From positions 118,833,273 through 118,897,272 of the forward strand of contig CM043947.1 in the NCBI GenBank assembly GCA_014529385.2: a stretch of DNA of 64,000 bases, written 5' to 3'. Positions 34,740 through 45,706 of this stretch are shown here, one piece after another; within the stretch, counting starts at the first letter, position 1, and every line of letters begins with the position of its first letter. The stretch comes from Adiantum capillus-veneris. Its lineage: Eukaryota > Streptophyta > Polypodiopsida > Polypodiales > Pteridaceae. The notes under the pieces were generated by a model that saw only the letters and a program-made list of their open reading frames with translations, searched no databases and had not been told where the DNA came from. The translations under genes were made by a program, and so were the position numbers.

Positions 34740-36060
34740 TAGGGCTAATCAATATCTGCAAAACCCAGATACCCGTAGAGCGGGAAAGGAAGAGAAGCGC
34801 AGAGTATTGCGTGTTTGACTTGCATTCTTGTCTTCTTCTTCGTCTTCATCTTCTTCTTCTTTTCTTTTCTACTTGAGAGAGGGCTAGAAAGCTTTACCTG
34901 TACGCAGATTGGGGTCAATCATCGAGCGAGAGAGAGCAGAGCGCTCTCTAAAGAATTAGGAAGGGAAAACTAGCATTACCATGCGGGAGCAAGCTCAAGT
35001 AGAAATGGATTTTGCCAAGCAACAGAAAGCTATAGCCAGCCCTTCGCCTGCCAATGGTGGTGCCGGGGGTGACCCCGCTCCTTATCCTCTTCATCATGTG
35101 ATGGAGCTCGGCTGCGACGTTCAGAACTTGCCTTGCAGTGTGTTGCCATCATAGCATCAGTCTTGGCGCTTGCATTCCTTGTGATGGACAAGAAAACTCT
35201 CTCTTTCACTATCTACACCTCTACAATCATCCAAGAAGCGGTGTTTAGCGACATGAAAGCCCTTGAGTAAGAAACTTACTGCTATCACATTTCTTGATGT
35301 TTAGGTTAGAATTATTTTTCTACTTTGTGTCAGTGTTTCATAAATTATTCCGCAATTGATTGCAGAAGCGCTTCCATGACCCTTGGAATCACGGCCTTCT
35401 ATTCGGTACTCTAGATTGTTCGTTGCTTATATGGACCGTCATCTACGAGCATTGACCCATCTTTTGCTACAACATGGAAAATTTTTCTTCTTGATCAGGT
35501 TTGGCTGACATCTCTTTCTCTACTCTGTTTGAATGTTACATATAGTGGTATGGCCTATTGTGACCTTATTGTTTAGGGCTTCTATCAATTTTGAGCCAAT
35601 TGACGAGATGTTGAGCAAGAAGTAGTCTTCTATGGGTTATGAAGACAGCTCCACCTATCGGAAGCTTGCTTTTGGACTCTTTGCATTGAGGAAAATGTCC
35701 AAATTGCGACTATCTTAGCCTTCTGCTAGACTGAAGAATTGTCTGAATGGCAGTATTCTTAACCTAAAGCTATCAGAGCTAGATTTAAGGTTGGATTGAA
35801 GATTGGTCATAAGTGCCGTCTACAAATCCCTATATGAAATCAAATGAAATGGATTGGATTTTAACTTTTTTGTTATAGTTGTTTCACTGACTATACAATC
35901 AATGTACCTTCGGGTTGATTACTTTCTCTCTTCAGAGGAAGAAAGTTACAACTATAACTCGGTTGATTGGCTACAATGATGTGCAAGTCATTGATGCAAA
36001 GGCGCTCTTGTCTAATTTTACAGCTCTACAACCTGTTAAGTTTACGCCTACCTATGCATG
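34740..36060 (+). pseudogene. Unidentified multi-exon gene relic
   Basis: CT-rich, 5'-UTR-like sequence (34,830-34,980) leads to an ATG at 34,981 with MREQAQVEMDFAKQQKAIAS, ending in a stop after about 56 codons. A shifted block follows, IASVLALAFLVMDKKTLSFT, ending at a GTAAGA donor (about 35,269). Joining it to the acceptor TTGATTGCAG (about 35,366) keeps the frame into SASMTLGITAFYSVL. Later blocks: SINFEPIDEMLSKK (35,580) and KKVTTITRLIGYNDVQ (35,943). Hydrophobic first part, no family recognised. It may be a second captured gene fragment in the TIR element. Confidence 0.4.
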
Positions 36061-36551
36061 AAGCTGCAAAAGCCCAAGTAATGGTGTGAGCTATGCCAAA
36101 AACATTTCAAGTGCTATCTGATTTGCATGTTTTGCATCGTCTCCACAAGTTCTTATTGAGATTTCCGTGGTATGTTTATAATCCGAGTACAATGAGCTAT
36201 TATGAGTCCAATGCAAGGTAGAAGGTGCATTCTCTGTAGGGCCTCATTTGCATGAGTGCATACATTTACATACACACATAGAGACATACCTGAATGTCTA
36301 TAAATGCATGTATTTATAGATATATATGCATGGGCGTGTGCATATATATGATATTTATGTGTATGCATGTGAGTAAAAATGTATGTGTATTGTTGTGAAA
36401 GAATTATTCTTTGTATTATGAATTGTATATGGTGCTCATCTGAGATTATTTTGATGTTTTAATAGGTGATGACCTATCTTATTCTATCCGTCGTGGCAGC
36501 TTCAGTGTAATTTGGCAAGCTTTGCAATTTATAGATACGAGCATATTAAAA
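36061..36551. other. No gene seen
   Basis: TATG/CATA-rich sequence (about 36,240-36,390) up to the gypsy-3 insertion point. Confidence 0.4.
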
Positions 36552-37023
36552 TGTCATAATAATCAATATCTAATTCTCCTAAATGATTTTCTCATATTAA
36601 ACTGATCATTTAATGTGGGGAAGTACCAGGGGAGAAAAAGCTAGAATATTGGTTAAGCTAGCAGACCGGCCACAGTAGGGATCCAAAGGAGTGAAAATAG
36701 GGATCCAAAGGGGGGGGGCATCTGCAAAAGAGCCATGTGTAACAATGGGCTAAAAAGACCTTAGGGTTCAACCCATTAAGACTTCCAAAATGCTAAGGTT
36801 CCAAAATTCAAAGGTTGTGTCCAAAGGGTTAAAGCTTAGGGGGAATTGTATGCTTTGTGTGCTCTCCAAAGTCAATGCATATCCCTACATGGGAGGGGGC
36901 GAGCCCTTCTTCTAGGGGATGAGAGAGAAAGCCACACACACACACACACACACACACAGGCTCCCTTTACACAAAGGGAATGAGGGACACATGTCAGCTC
37001 CCTAGGCCAGATGTCCACAAGGT
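36552..37023 (+). repeat. gypsy-3 5' LTR, first part
   Basis: Matches the 3' LTR from 53,610; interrupted at 37,023 by the copia. Contains a (CA)n tract (36,932-36,958) longer than in the 3' copy. Confidence 0.93.
37019..37023. repeat. Copia target site duplication, left (AAGGT)
   Basis: AAGGT, identical to 44,157-44,161. The 3' LTR of gypsy-3 shows the uninterrupted site as CCCACAAGGGGTGCCC at about 54,060. Confidence 0.93.
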
Positions 37024-37236
37024 TGTTGGGGTGTAGGCCAGGTGGCCGTGGGAAACCACCCTTGTACACTTGATTTCTCCTAACCAATATAGGGAGAAAA
37101 AGAGGAAGGGTTGACTCTTATCTTTCTTCTCTACTAACCCCAAACCTGCTGTGTACTGTGCTTCATCTCCCCCTTTCCCATTTCTCTTCTTCCCCTCTCT
37201 TGCGCACACTCCATACACACACACGCGCACTCATCA
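37024..37236 (+). repeat. Copia 5' LTR
   Basis: 213 bp; pairs with 43,944-44,156. Short for a copia LTR. CT-rich 3' half. Confidence 0.95.
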
Positions 37237-37238
37237 AT

Positions 37239-37250
37239 TGGTATCAGAGC
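37239..37250 (+). promoter_or_regulatory. Copia primer binding site
   Basis: TGGTATCAGAGC, complementary to the 3' end of initiator-Met tRNA, two bases after the LTR. Confidence 0.92.
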
Positions 37251-38252
37251 TCAAGACATCCGACCCTGATCCCCGGCTCACCGTGCACGCAGCGACCCTT
37301 ATCGGAATTTGGAGAGCGTAGAAAGCCTTGGAAAATCAGAGCCAGTAGATCGAGCATCACAGAGATCGAGGAGCAATCGAGTCTCGTAGCTTGGCTTGGG
37401 AATTTCGGGCAGCCTGTATCGGACAGTAGGAGCCATGAGCAGTCTCGATAAGGGTCAAAGCTAATCGAATAGCTCAAGAGCTGCGAGCACACAGTAGCTT
37501 AAGGTATTATAGCCTTGGATGCAATCAAATGCATAGCAAGAATTCAGGTTGGTAGCGAAGCTTTGGGGAATCGAGCATTGTGCAAGCAGCCGAGGCAAAG
37601 CAATGCAGTAATTCGGGCAGCAATGCCGTGAGCAGAGGAGCCTATGTGTGTGTATTCAGGCAGCACTGACCAGGGCCGAGCAAGACGTTCACACGCACTC
37701 GTTCTCCCTCGGATTTCAGAGAGTCGCCCAAAATTGACAGAAATGAGAATTTTGCATAATTGACAGCAGACTGCCTTTTGAGACTATTGGGGGAAATTGA
37801 GCAGCGAGTCGGCAGTCAAAAGCCGTGCAGGGAGACAAAATTGGCATTGAGGTCTCGGTCGAGCAGTTGAAGCCAGCGTGGGTAGTGCAAATCATAGCAA
37901 GAACCACACACACACACACACTCTGTGTATAGCGAGCCAAGTTTCGTGGATCGAGGAGAACTAAGCAACGAATTGCGAGCAAGAGTGAAAGGGGCCGACC
38001 AAGAGCTGTCGACAACAGCAAATTGTTTTTTTTTTCTGCGTGGTGACGACACACACACATACAATGTGTGTGTAAGCAGCAAATCGAGTGATTGGAAATT
38101 GTCGAGCAGCAAATCGAGCCTCCTGTGGCCATAGCAATTGGGGAAGTCGGGCTCACTACGAGTAGTAGCAAATAGCGGAATTTGAAGGGCGAAGCATGGA
38201 GCAGGTGAATGCCGGGTGATGTAGCCAAAGAACCGAGCTTGTGGTGGTGTTG

Positions 38253-38253
38253 C

Positions 38254-38307
<54 letters not shown>
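38253..38307. repeat. (CT)n(CA)n microsatellite
   Basis: Compound tract in the copia leader. Confidence 0.95.
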
Positions 38308-38311
<4 letters not shown>

Positions 38312-38489
38312 CCACAATCGTCGAATGCAGGCAGGTTTCGACAGACAATTAATTAATTTTTTATTTGACTGACCACACTTTTGTGTGCAAGGGTGGGTTC
38401 ACACCCCCCGAACCCCCCCCCCCCCCCCCTCAACTACCCGACTTTCGACTTTGTATGCTCTCACCATCAAAGCCCCGAGTCCCCAAGCT

Positions 38490-38490
<1 letters not shown>

Positions 38491-38546
<56 letters not shown>
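38491..38546. repeat. (GA)n microsatellite
   Basis: About 28 GA units, 180 bp from the opposite-sense (CT)n tract. Confidence 0.95.
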
Positions 38547-38548
<2 letters not shown>

Positions 38549-39774
38549 GACACATTGTGTTCGGCTACAGGCGGCGACTAAGCCCGGACATCACCCGACA
38601 TCGGCCCATTTCCTTGGCATTTCTCGCCATCGGAGCCACTTCCGCCTGGCGGCGGAAAGCGACATCGGCATCGACACCGCTCATGCGTACCGGCTCGACA
38701 CTGCTCATTCGGCGGATCTCCGACATCCGACCAAAACACCGGGCGCTTCCCCACACGAGCGCGTTCTCGTTATCGACGACCGTGCTTGCGATATGCATGG
38801 GTGAGGTACCTCTATCATAGAGGAGTGACACCCGACATCGGCACCGAGCGCACCAATCGCCCTGTACGACACAGTTTACAGATACGACACCTTTGGCGTC
38901 TATTCGACTAGCATATTTCTGTCCGGCGGCAGAAATCATCACATAGCGACACCGACACGTAGGTTACAGGCTACAGGGGGTTTTTCAGCCCATTCACTCA
39001 CACATTCTCCAGGTTACCAGACACAACGCTTTCACATGCGATTTGGCAGTCATTTTGACAGCAGATTCTCTGTGGACACATGCTTTGACAGATGCATTTT
39101 GTTGTGAGCACACCTAGTTTTACTGAGCTCTTTTGAGAGCAAATATCCCCGCAGGGATCACTTTCACTGCATGCAACAGTTCTTGGCGCTTGTTTGCGCG
39201 CGCTTTTACTCATGTACGTTGAGTTGCGGACACTGTCCAATGTACTCCGTGTGGAGTCATTTTTGGCTATTTTGGCAGTTTTTTCCGGCCGTTTCTGAGA
39301 CTCGGACCGGAAGAGCCCTTTCTGAGACTGTGGCTAGTCCATTTATGTCTGCATTAGCTTTTTGGAGGGTCGATAGCGTGAGGTTTTCTTTGAGCTGGGG
39401 TGTGCTCGAATGTTGAGACACCTTCGGTGATACAGGTAGATGGAGTTTCCCTTTTACGGTACCCTCGCCATAGGATATGTATCTGGACGGTTATTTATGC
39501 TTTTGACGCCGAGTTGGCACTCACATAGCAGTTGTTTTGTGCAGCAGATGTCCAGTTAGTGCAGTTGGCACATTTATATGCATTTTGAGTTGAGTTTTGA
39601 CTCCTCATACAAAGGAGACTTTGCCGGATTTACTTCCCACGAGTCGTGACTTCCATTGTTGACACTTTTGAGTCTATTTCGGTTGAGATTTTACTCCCGC
39701 TACAAAGGTTACTCTGCCCAAATTTCTACAGCTTCTGGCCATAGTTTGACACCTCTCAAACCCTTTTATCAGCG

Positions 39775-42363
39775 ATGGCTTCTTCTTCAGAAAAGGAGGA
39801 GTATTTCATTCGGAAGTTCGATGGCAGCAACTTCACCATGTGGAAAGAGCGCATGAAATATGTTTTGATAAACAAAGGCTTCTCAGAACCGTTGAAAGAG
39901 CGCGCAGAGGATGATGATTATACACAAGCTCAATGGGAGCTTTTGGATGCAAAAGCCATGGCTACGATACGTCTACATCTAGCCGAATTAGTCTTCTTCA
40001 CTATCATAGGGAAGAAAACAACCAAGGAACTTTGGGATAGCTTATGTTCAGCATGGGAGAGCAAAAGTGCATCCAACAAAGTTTTTCTCATGAAAAAGAT
40101 TATGAAGCGCAACATGAAAGAAGGTAGCACAGTTTCCAGTCATTTAAATGAGTTCAACTCCTTGTTCAGTCAGCTGACATCTCAGGGCTTTAAGGAGTTT
40201 GACGATGAACTCAAATCTATCTTCTTGTTATGCTCTCTACCCAGTTCATGTGATATCTTTTGCACAGCCATTAGCAATTCAACTCCAAATGGCAAGTTAG
40301 AGTTCAATGCTGTCACAGATGCGTTGCTCACTGAAGAGATTCGTCGTAAATCTCTCGATAATGCTAGTCACGGAGATGCATATATAGCTGGCAGTTCAAC
40401 AAAGCCAAGAGGCCGTGACAGGAACAAATACAAAAGCAAAAGTAGAGAGCGGAATCCTCGTAGTCCTAGCAGACACAGGAACCAAAGTAGAGACCGCAAT
40501 GCCAAAAATGTCGAGTGTTACTATTGCCACAAGAAGGGTCATTACAAAAAGGAATGTCACAGTTTCCTAAGAGATCAGAAAAACATGCAAAATGATAATT
40601 CTGGCAAAGGCAAAAGTACAGTAAAGATTGAGGAGCTCAATATTGTTGAGTCTCCCATACCTATCGCTGCAGTAGAGGATGCTCCTCCTCCAGTGATGCT
40701 CATTATGTCCACAGAGATTCATCTCAAGGTGACAGCAGATGCCTCAGATGTTCTCATTTTCACTTCAGATCTCACTCCAGATGCTTTGGTTGCACAGGAT
40801 GAGGGTTATGCACAGAATTGGATCCTTGATTCTGGTGCAAGTTTTCATGTCACACCGCATAGAGAGTGGTTTTCCTCTTATGCATCCATACATGGAATTG
40901 TCAAGCTTGGTAATTCCTGTGAGCTTGACATTATTGGCATTGGTGATTTGAAACTTCAGATGCATAATGGCACTACTTTTGTGCTACAGAATGTCAGACA
41001 TGTGCCCAAGCTTACGAAAAGCTTGCTTTCTATAGGGCAATTGGATGATGTTGGCTACACTACAGTTTTTGGTAATCGTTCTTGGATGATCCGCAAGAAC
41101 AACCTTATCATGATGAAAGGCAATAAAAACGGATCCCTGTACTCTTTGTTTGTTTCGAGTGTCAACGAACACTCTATCTATGTTGCCGAGTTACCGTCTC
41201 CTGAGTTGTGGCATAGCCGGCTAGGGCATATTAGCCAAAAGGGAATGAAAACACTTCAGCATTTTGCCTACTTACCTGTATCAGATTACACGGACTTTCC
41301 ATTGTGTGAGCATTGTCTATATGGCAAACAGACTAGATTGACATCTTCGCCATTGAATAAGAAACTAGGCGAACCTCTAGACTTGGTACACAGTGATTTG
41401 TGTGGTCCAATGCCACATAAAACTATAGGGGGGGCGAACTACTTTTTCACATTCATAGATGATTCTACCAGAAAAGGGTCGGTGTATCTCCTTAAGCGTA
41501 AGGAAGAAGTCTTTTCGACATTCCAAAAATTCCTCACCATGGTTGAGAACCAATCAAGAACAAAGCTCAAAGCTTTTCGCTCGGACAATGGTGGAGAATA
41601 CGTCTCCACAGAGTTCAAGGATTTTTACAATAGAAAAGGCATTCGGTGGCAATTTACTGCTCCATACACACCTGCACAAAATGGAATAGCTGAAAGAATG
41701 AATCGTACGATTCAAGAGCGAGTTGTCTCTATGATGTCTATGGCGAAGCTTACTCCCGAATTTTGGGGGGAAGCTGTTCTGACAGCAGTGCACATCATCA
41801 ACAGGTCTCCTAGTTCTCCTTTGAATTTCAAAATTCCAGAGGAATTATGGACTGGCAAAAGGCCAAGCTATGAGCATCTACGTGTATTTGGATGCGAGGC
41901 ATATGCACATGTGCCCAAAGAACTTCGTCGGAAGTTAGATCCCAGATCACACAAATGCATCTTTATTGGCTATGGTGCAAACGGAGAGATGGGCTATCGT
42001 CTCTGGCACCTAGAATCAAACAAAGTCATTCGTAGCTCACATGTGATTTTCAATGAATCAAAAATGCACAAGAAGCCCATCAAATATGTTGAGTACAAAC
42101 GTGTTCGTTTTGAGGATGTAGCCTTCGAACCAACTCAGTTCAGTAGTGTTGCACCTACTCCTCAAGTGCAAGATACTACTATTGCTCTGGAGAGAGCGGA
42201 GTCCAACAGTCAAGCACTGAGACGCTCTAAGAGAGTATCACGTGCGCCCGAGCGGTTTGAGCCGGGTATACACCACATTTTGGTCATTGACAGTGGAGAG
42301 CCAACCTGCTACAAAGAAGCTATACAAATGGAGGATAGCGTTAAGTTGGAGCAGGCTATGTAA
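39775..42363 (+). CDS. Copia Gag-protease-integrase
   Basis: 862 codons from ATG to an in-frame TAA (42,361-42,363). Residues about 1-200 are a UBN2-type gag (KFDGSNFTMWKERMKYVL at the start). An Arg/Ser-rich linker follows, then the zinc knuckle CYYCHKKGHYKKEC (about 248-261). Aspartic protease: WILDSGASFHVTPH (about 350). Integrase: zinc-binding HSRLGHISQKGM ... CEHCLYGKQ, then catalytic D, D, E in HSDLCGPM, FRSDNGGEY and NGIAERMNRT, ending in a region with RVFGCEAYAHVP and IFIGYG. Gag packages the RNA, protease matures it, integrase inserts the DNA. The reading frame goes on beyond the stop in the same phase into RT, so the stop divides one polyprotein. Confidence 0.93.
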   Translation: MASSSEKEEYFIRKFDGSNFTMWKERMKYVLINKGFSEPLKERAEDDDYTQAQWELLDAKAMATIRLHLAELVFFTIIGKKTTKELWDSLCSAWESKSASNKVFLMKKIMKRNMKEGSTVSSHLNEFNSLFSQLTSQGFKEFDDELKSIFLLCSLPSSCDIFCTAISNSTPNGKLEFNAVTDALLTEEIRRKSLDNASHGDAYIAGSSTKPRGRDRNKYKSKSRERNPRSPSRHRNQSRDRNAKNVECYYCHKKGHYKKECHSFLRDQKNMQNDNSGKGKSTVKIEELNIVESPIPIAAVEDAPPPVMLIMSTEIHLKVTADASDVLIFTSDLTPDALVAQDEGYAQNWILDSGASFHVTPHREWFSSYASIHGIVKLGNSCELDIIGIGDLKLQMHNGTTFVLQNVRHVPKLTKSLLSIGQLDDVGYTTVFGNRSWMIRKNNLIMMKGNKNGSLYSLFVSSVNEHSIYVAELPSPELWHSRLGHISQKGMKTLQHFAYLPVSDYTDFPLCEHCLYGKQTRLTSSPLNKKLGEPLDLVHSDLCGPMPHKTIGGANYFFTFIDDSTRKGSVYLLKRKEEVFSTFQKFLTMVENQSRTKLKAFRSDNGGEYVSTEFKDFYNRKGIRWQFTAPYTPAQNGIAERMNRTIQERVVSMMSMAKLTPEFWGEAVLTAVHIINRSPSSPLNFKIPEELWTGKRPSYEHLRVFGCEAYAHVPKELRRKLDPRSHKCIFIGYGANGEMGYRLWHLESNKVIRSSHVIFNESKMHKKPIKYVEYKRVRFEDVAFEPTQFSSVAPTPQVQDTTIALERAESNSQALRRSKRVSRAPERFEPGIHHILVIDSGEPTCYKEAIQMEDSVKLEQAM

Positions 42364-42381
42364 TCAGAATACAATTCGATT

Positions 42382-43860
42382 GTGGCTAATGAGACATGGG
42401 ATTTGGTTGAATTACCAAAAGGAAAAAATGCTTTACCTTGCAAGTGGGTATACAAAAAGAAATATACAACGGAAGATCCTGAGCCTAGATACAAGGCTCG
42501 TCTAGTTTCCAAGGGTTTCAAGCAGCAAAAAGGTGTGGATTTTGATGAGATTTTCTCTCCAGTAGTCAAGATGACTACACTTCGCACCATGCTTGGCTTG
42601 GTTGCTATCCAGGACATGGAACTTGTCCAAATGGATGTGAACACAACATTTCTTCATGGGGATCTAGATGAAGATGTCTACATGAAACAACCAGAGGGAT
42701 TCGTATGTGAAACCCAAAAACCAACGAGGACAGAATTGGTTTGTAGACTTAAAAAGGCACTCTATGGCCTCAAGCAAGGTTCAATGCAATGGTATCAAAA
42801 ATTTGACAAATTCATGCAGTCTCACGGTTACATAAGAAGTCAAGAGGATCACCCCTTATACACAAAAATATTGAACGATGGTTCTTTAATCATCTTGAGC
42901 TTGTATGTAGATGATATGCTTATCGCAGGCAAATCAATTGATGAAATCAATCAGTTGAAAAAGATGCTAAGCACTCAGTTTTCCATGAAAGATTTGGGAG
43001 ATGCCAATCACTTTCTTGGTATGCACATCAAGAGAGACAGGCAACGTGGAATTCTTGAATTATCTCAAGAAAAGTACATTCACAAAGTCTTGCAACGTTT
43101 TAGTATGCAGGAGGGGAAGTCATTGAGTACCCCAATGCAAGCATACTCCAAACTTAGCAAGGAAGACTCTCCCAAGACAATGGCTGAGAAAGAGGAAATG
43201 GTGAAAGTACCATATTCTTCAGCAGTTGGCAGTTTGATGTACGCTATGGTAGCCACAAGACAAGACATTGCACATGCAGAGGGAGTGGTTAGTAGGTACA
43301 TGGCAAACCCTGGCAAGAAGCATTGGGAAGCAGTGAAGAAAATCCTCAGATATTTGAAAGGTACAGCTAGCAAGTGTTTACGCTTCGAAAACAGTGATGC
43401 ATCTATTGTAGGTTACATGGATGCGGATTATGCGGGTTGCGTGGATCGTAGAAGATCCACATCTAGCTATGTGTTCATGTTTGCTGGAGCAGCTATCTCT
43501 TGGAGATCGTGTCTCCAAGATTGCACGTCGTCATCTACCACTCAGGCAGAATATGTTGCTGCGTCTGACGCCAGCAAAGAAGCCATATGGTTGGCTCGTC
43601 TAGTGGGAGATTTGGGCATTCACGAGGTTCCAGTACTACATTGTGATAGTCAGAGTGCCATTGCTTTGGCAAAGAATCCAGTGTTTCACTCAAAGTCGAA
43701 ACACATAGAGGTCAGATACCATGTCATACGAGATGCATTGGCTGGCAAGCGTATTGAGCTTGTCAAGGTTCACACTGATGACAACCCCGCAGATGCTCTC
43801 ACAAAGAGCCTAGCCTCGGAGCAATTTACACATTGTATAGAACTTATGGGTGTAGGATGA
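42382..43860 (+). CDS. Copia reverse transcriptase-RNase H
   Basis: 492 codons, same frame as the upstream part. From its ATG it reads ANETWDLVELPKGKNALPCK, the usual start of copia RT. The RT has KARLVSKGFKQQKGVDFDEI, LHGDLDEDVYMKQPEGF and the active-site YVDDML. RNase H has MDADYAGCVDRRRSTSSYVF, TTQAEYVAASDASKEAIWLA and HCDSQSAIALA. It ends with ADALTKSL typical of copia. The open frame is otherwise intact. Whether the ATG at 42,382 is used, the TAA is read through, or the copy is simply dead cannot be told from sequence. Confidence 0.92.
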   Translation: MANETWDLVELPKGKNALPCKWVYKKKYTTEDPEPRYKARLVSKGFKQQKGVDFDEIFSPVVKMTTLRTMLGLVAIQDMELVQMDVNTTFLHGDLDEDVYMKQPEGFVCETQKPTRTELVCRLKKALYGLKQGSMQWYQKFDKFMQSHGYIRSQEDHPLYTKILNDGSLIILSLYVDDMLIAGKSIDEINQLKKMLSTQFSMKDLGDANHFLGMHIKRDRQRGILELSQEKYIHKVLQRFSMQEGKSLSTPMQAYSKLSKEDSPKTMAEKEEMVKVPYSSAVGSLMYAMVATRQDIAHAEGVVSRYMANPGKKHWEAVKKILRYLKGTASKCLRFENSDASIVGYMDADYAGCVDRRRSTSSYVFMFAGAAISWRSCLQDCTSSSTTQAEYVAASDASKEAIWLARLVGDLGIHEVPVLHCDSQSAIALAKNPVFHSKSKHIEVRYHVIRDALAGKRIELVKVHTDDNPADALTKSLASEQFTHCIELMGVG

Positions 43861-43931
43861 AGCCTCGGTAATGCTTCATCAATTTTGTATAGACTAACTA
43901 TACTAATGTCACTATTGGCCACCATGACCTT

Positions 43932-43943
43932 CAAGTGGGAGGT
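43932..43943 (+). promoter_or_regulatory. Copia polypurine tract
   Basis: CAAGTGGGAGGT, immediately before the 3' LTR. Confidence 0.85.
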
Positions 43944-44156
43944 TGTTGGGGTGTAGGCCAGGTGGCCGTGGGAAACCACCCTTGTACAATTGATTTCTCC
44001 TAACCAATATAGGGAGAAAAAGAGGAAGGGTTGACTCTTCTCTTTCTTCTCTACTAACCCCAAACCTGCTGTGTACTGTGCTTCATCTGCCCCTTCCCCA
44101 TTTCTCTTCTTCCCCTCTCTTGCACACACTCCGTACACGCACACGCGTACTCATCA
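43944..44156 (+). repeat. Copia 3' LTR
   Basis: 213 bp, pairs with the 5' LTR; several of the differences are at CpG-like positions (GCGC/GCAC, ACAC/ACGC). Confidence 0.95.
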
Positions 44157-44161
44157 AAGGT
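44157..44161. repeat. Copia target site duplication, right (AAGGT)
   Basis: Matches 37,019-37,023. Confidence 0.93.
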
Positions 44162-45289
44162 GTGCCCAGTTTCTATTGGATGACCCTTGAAGTGGACCAA
44201 TGAGAATTAAACTAGAGTAAATCTAGTTTAATTAATTTAAAAACATTTAATAAAAGAAACTAATGAGAATTAAGTCTCCTAGAAGACTATTGGGCAATCT
44301 CCCAAGGGGGTCCAATGAGCATTCAGGAGCCCAATGGCTTGCTTGATTCGTATTGGCCAGGAGGCAAAGGGGTCCAATGAGAGTTTAGTTTAATTATTTA
44401 ATTACCTAAATCTCTCACAAAAGGGGAAAGGGGGACACATGTCAAAAGGCTATCACTTAGGCTGCTTAATTGTCATTGGCTTGACTTGGGGAGAGCCAAT
44501 GAGGGCTCAGTAAGAGCAAATAGCAAGAGGGCTCGCCCAAGAGAGAGAGGGGGCTGATTTTTGCAAGGCATGATCACACACACACTCACACAATCTCATG
44601 TGTGAAGAAAGAGAAGACTATCTCTTCCCAAGCTTTAATGGAGAACTCATCACCTACTCCAAGCTTGTGAGATAGAAGCCTACATCAACACTCTCTTGGC
44701 ATGTGGATGCAAATCCAACCAAGAGCCAAGCTTCAATGCATGCTCATCTCCTCTACCAAGCTAATTACTAAGCTAAGCTATGCTAATATGAGTGATTATG
44801 TGAGGAGATGTACATCTTTCTCGTAAGATACTCCTTCTTCCTCTCAATCTACTCTCATACCCTGCTAGCTCTCACCATCTTTGAAGGTGTGTGAGGTCTT
44901 GGGTCTGAGAACAGGGATAATTAAAGTTGTGTTTGTTAAGTGTTTTGCTTAGTGCATGAAGCTTTCATCTTCATTGCACTAAGTAGTCTTGAAGGAACAC
45001 AAAGAATTGTATTGTACAATGTCTCTCTTGATGGGAGAAACCATAATACAAAGCCTTTTGGAGGGGGGATCGGATCCATGAAAATCCGGTCCTCAACTGT
45101 TGTCAATAGCTTAATTTCTCTCTCTTTTGAAAGTATTGTTGATGCTATCTAACTAGGTGTTATGCTTTTTGTTGCTCTCTCCACCCAAGCACTCTTGTAA
45201 TTCTCATTAGGAATCTATTCTAATGAAATGCCCACTATGTCCATGCTAATTTCCGCTACACATAAGTTTTTAGACCATTAAATGTTACA
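44162..45289 (+). repeat. gypsy-3 5' LTR, second part
   Basis: Continues the LTR after the copia and matches 54,070-55,197. Ends AATGTTACA. Confidence 0.93.
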
Positions 45290-45290
45290 T

Positions 45291-45302
45291 TGGTATCAGA
45301 GC
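45291..45302 (+). promoter_or_regulatory. gypsy-3 primer binding site
   Basis: TGGTATCAGAGC (initiator-Met tRNA), one base after the LTR. Confidence 0.92.
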
Positions 45303-45706
45303 TCAAGGTTTCTCTTTTCTTGCTCAAGAAGGGAGGTCCTCAAGCTAGCTACAAATGGTTGGTATTATTAATTGCCTGTGAGTAAGTAGAATAGGGATTT
45401 TTCAGCCTTGTAGTGCGCCTGCCTTTGTGCAGGTAACGGGGCATCACCGTCGAGAGCTATGGTCTTAATAGTGGAGTCCTATGGGGCTTGCCTACGGCTT
45501 AACCACTATTAAGCTATTAGAAGCTTGACAAGAGCCAGTGCTATTTTGGTGTCGAAAGACCCTCTCTTCTATTCCTTGCAATTAATGGTATTTGAGAAGC
45601 GGGTACAGTAGCTTGAGTGCTTTTTCTAAAGGGGTAAAGAGGAGTAGCAACTAGGGCTTTAAGTGCCAAAGTACACCTTAAAAGTTTACACCTAAAGGCT
45701 GTTAGA
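45303..45706 (+). other. gypsy-3 leader
   Basis: Non-coding leader of about 400 bp before the gag ATG. Nothing else recognised. Confidence 0.6.

Larger units (their letters stand above)
37251..39774 (+). other. Copia leader, 2.5 kb, with microsatellites and a gypsy-2-like module
   Basis: Contains (CT)n(CA)n at 38,253-38,307, a C-run at 38,413-38,429, (GA)n at 38,491-38,546, and a CGACATCGG-rich stretch at 38,575-38,900. The part at about 39,150-39,700 is homologous to the gypsy-2 leader. Frames at 37,716-38,307 and 38,365-38,942 on both strands run through repeats and are not supported as genes. Confidence 0.7.
37024..44156 (+). mobile_element. Copia: Ty1/copia retrotransposon nested in the gypsy-3 5' LTR
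   Basis: A 7.1 kb element with 213-bp LTRs (TGTTGGGG...CTCATCA), tRNA-iMet PBS, an unusually long 2.5 kb leader, one pol frame interrupted by a single in-frame TAA, PPT and a 5-bp target repeat AAGGT. Eight LTR differences in 213 bp by eye. Protease-integrase-RT-RNase H order defines Ty1/copia. Confidence 0.96.

Noticed and set aside
37716-38942. Several 125-170 codon frames on both strands in the copia leader
   Set aside because: They overlap on opposite strands, pass through GA, CT, CA and C runs and show no domain.
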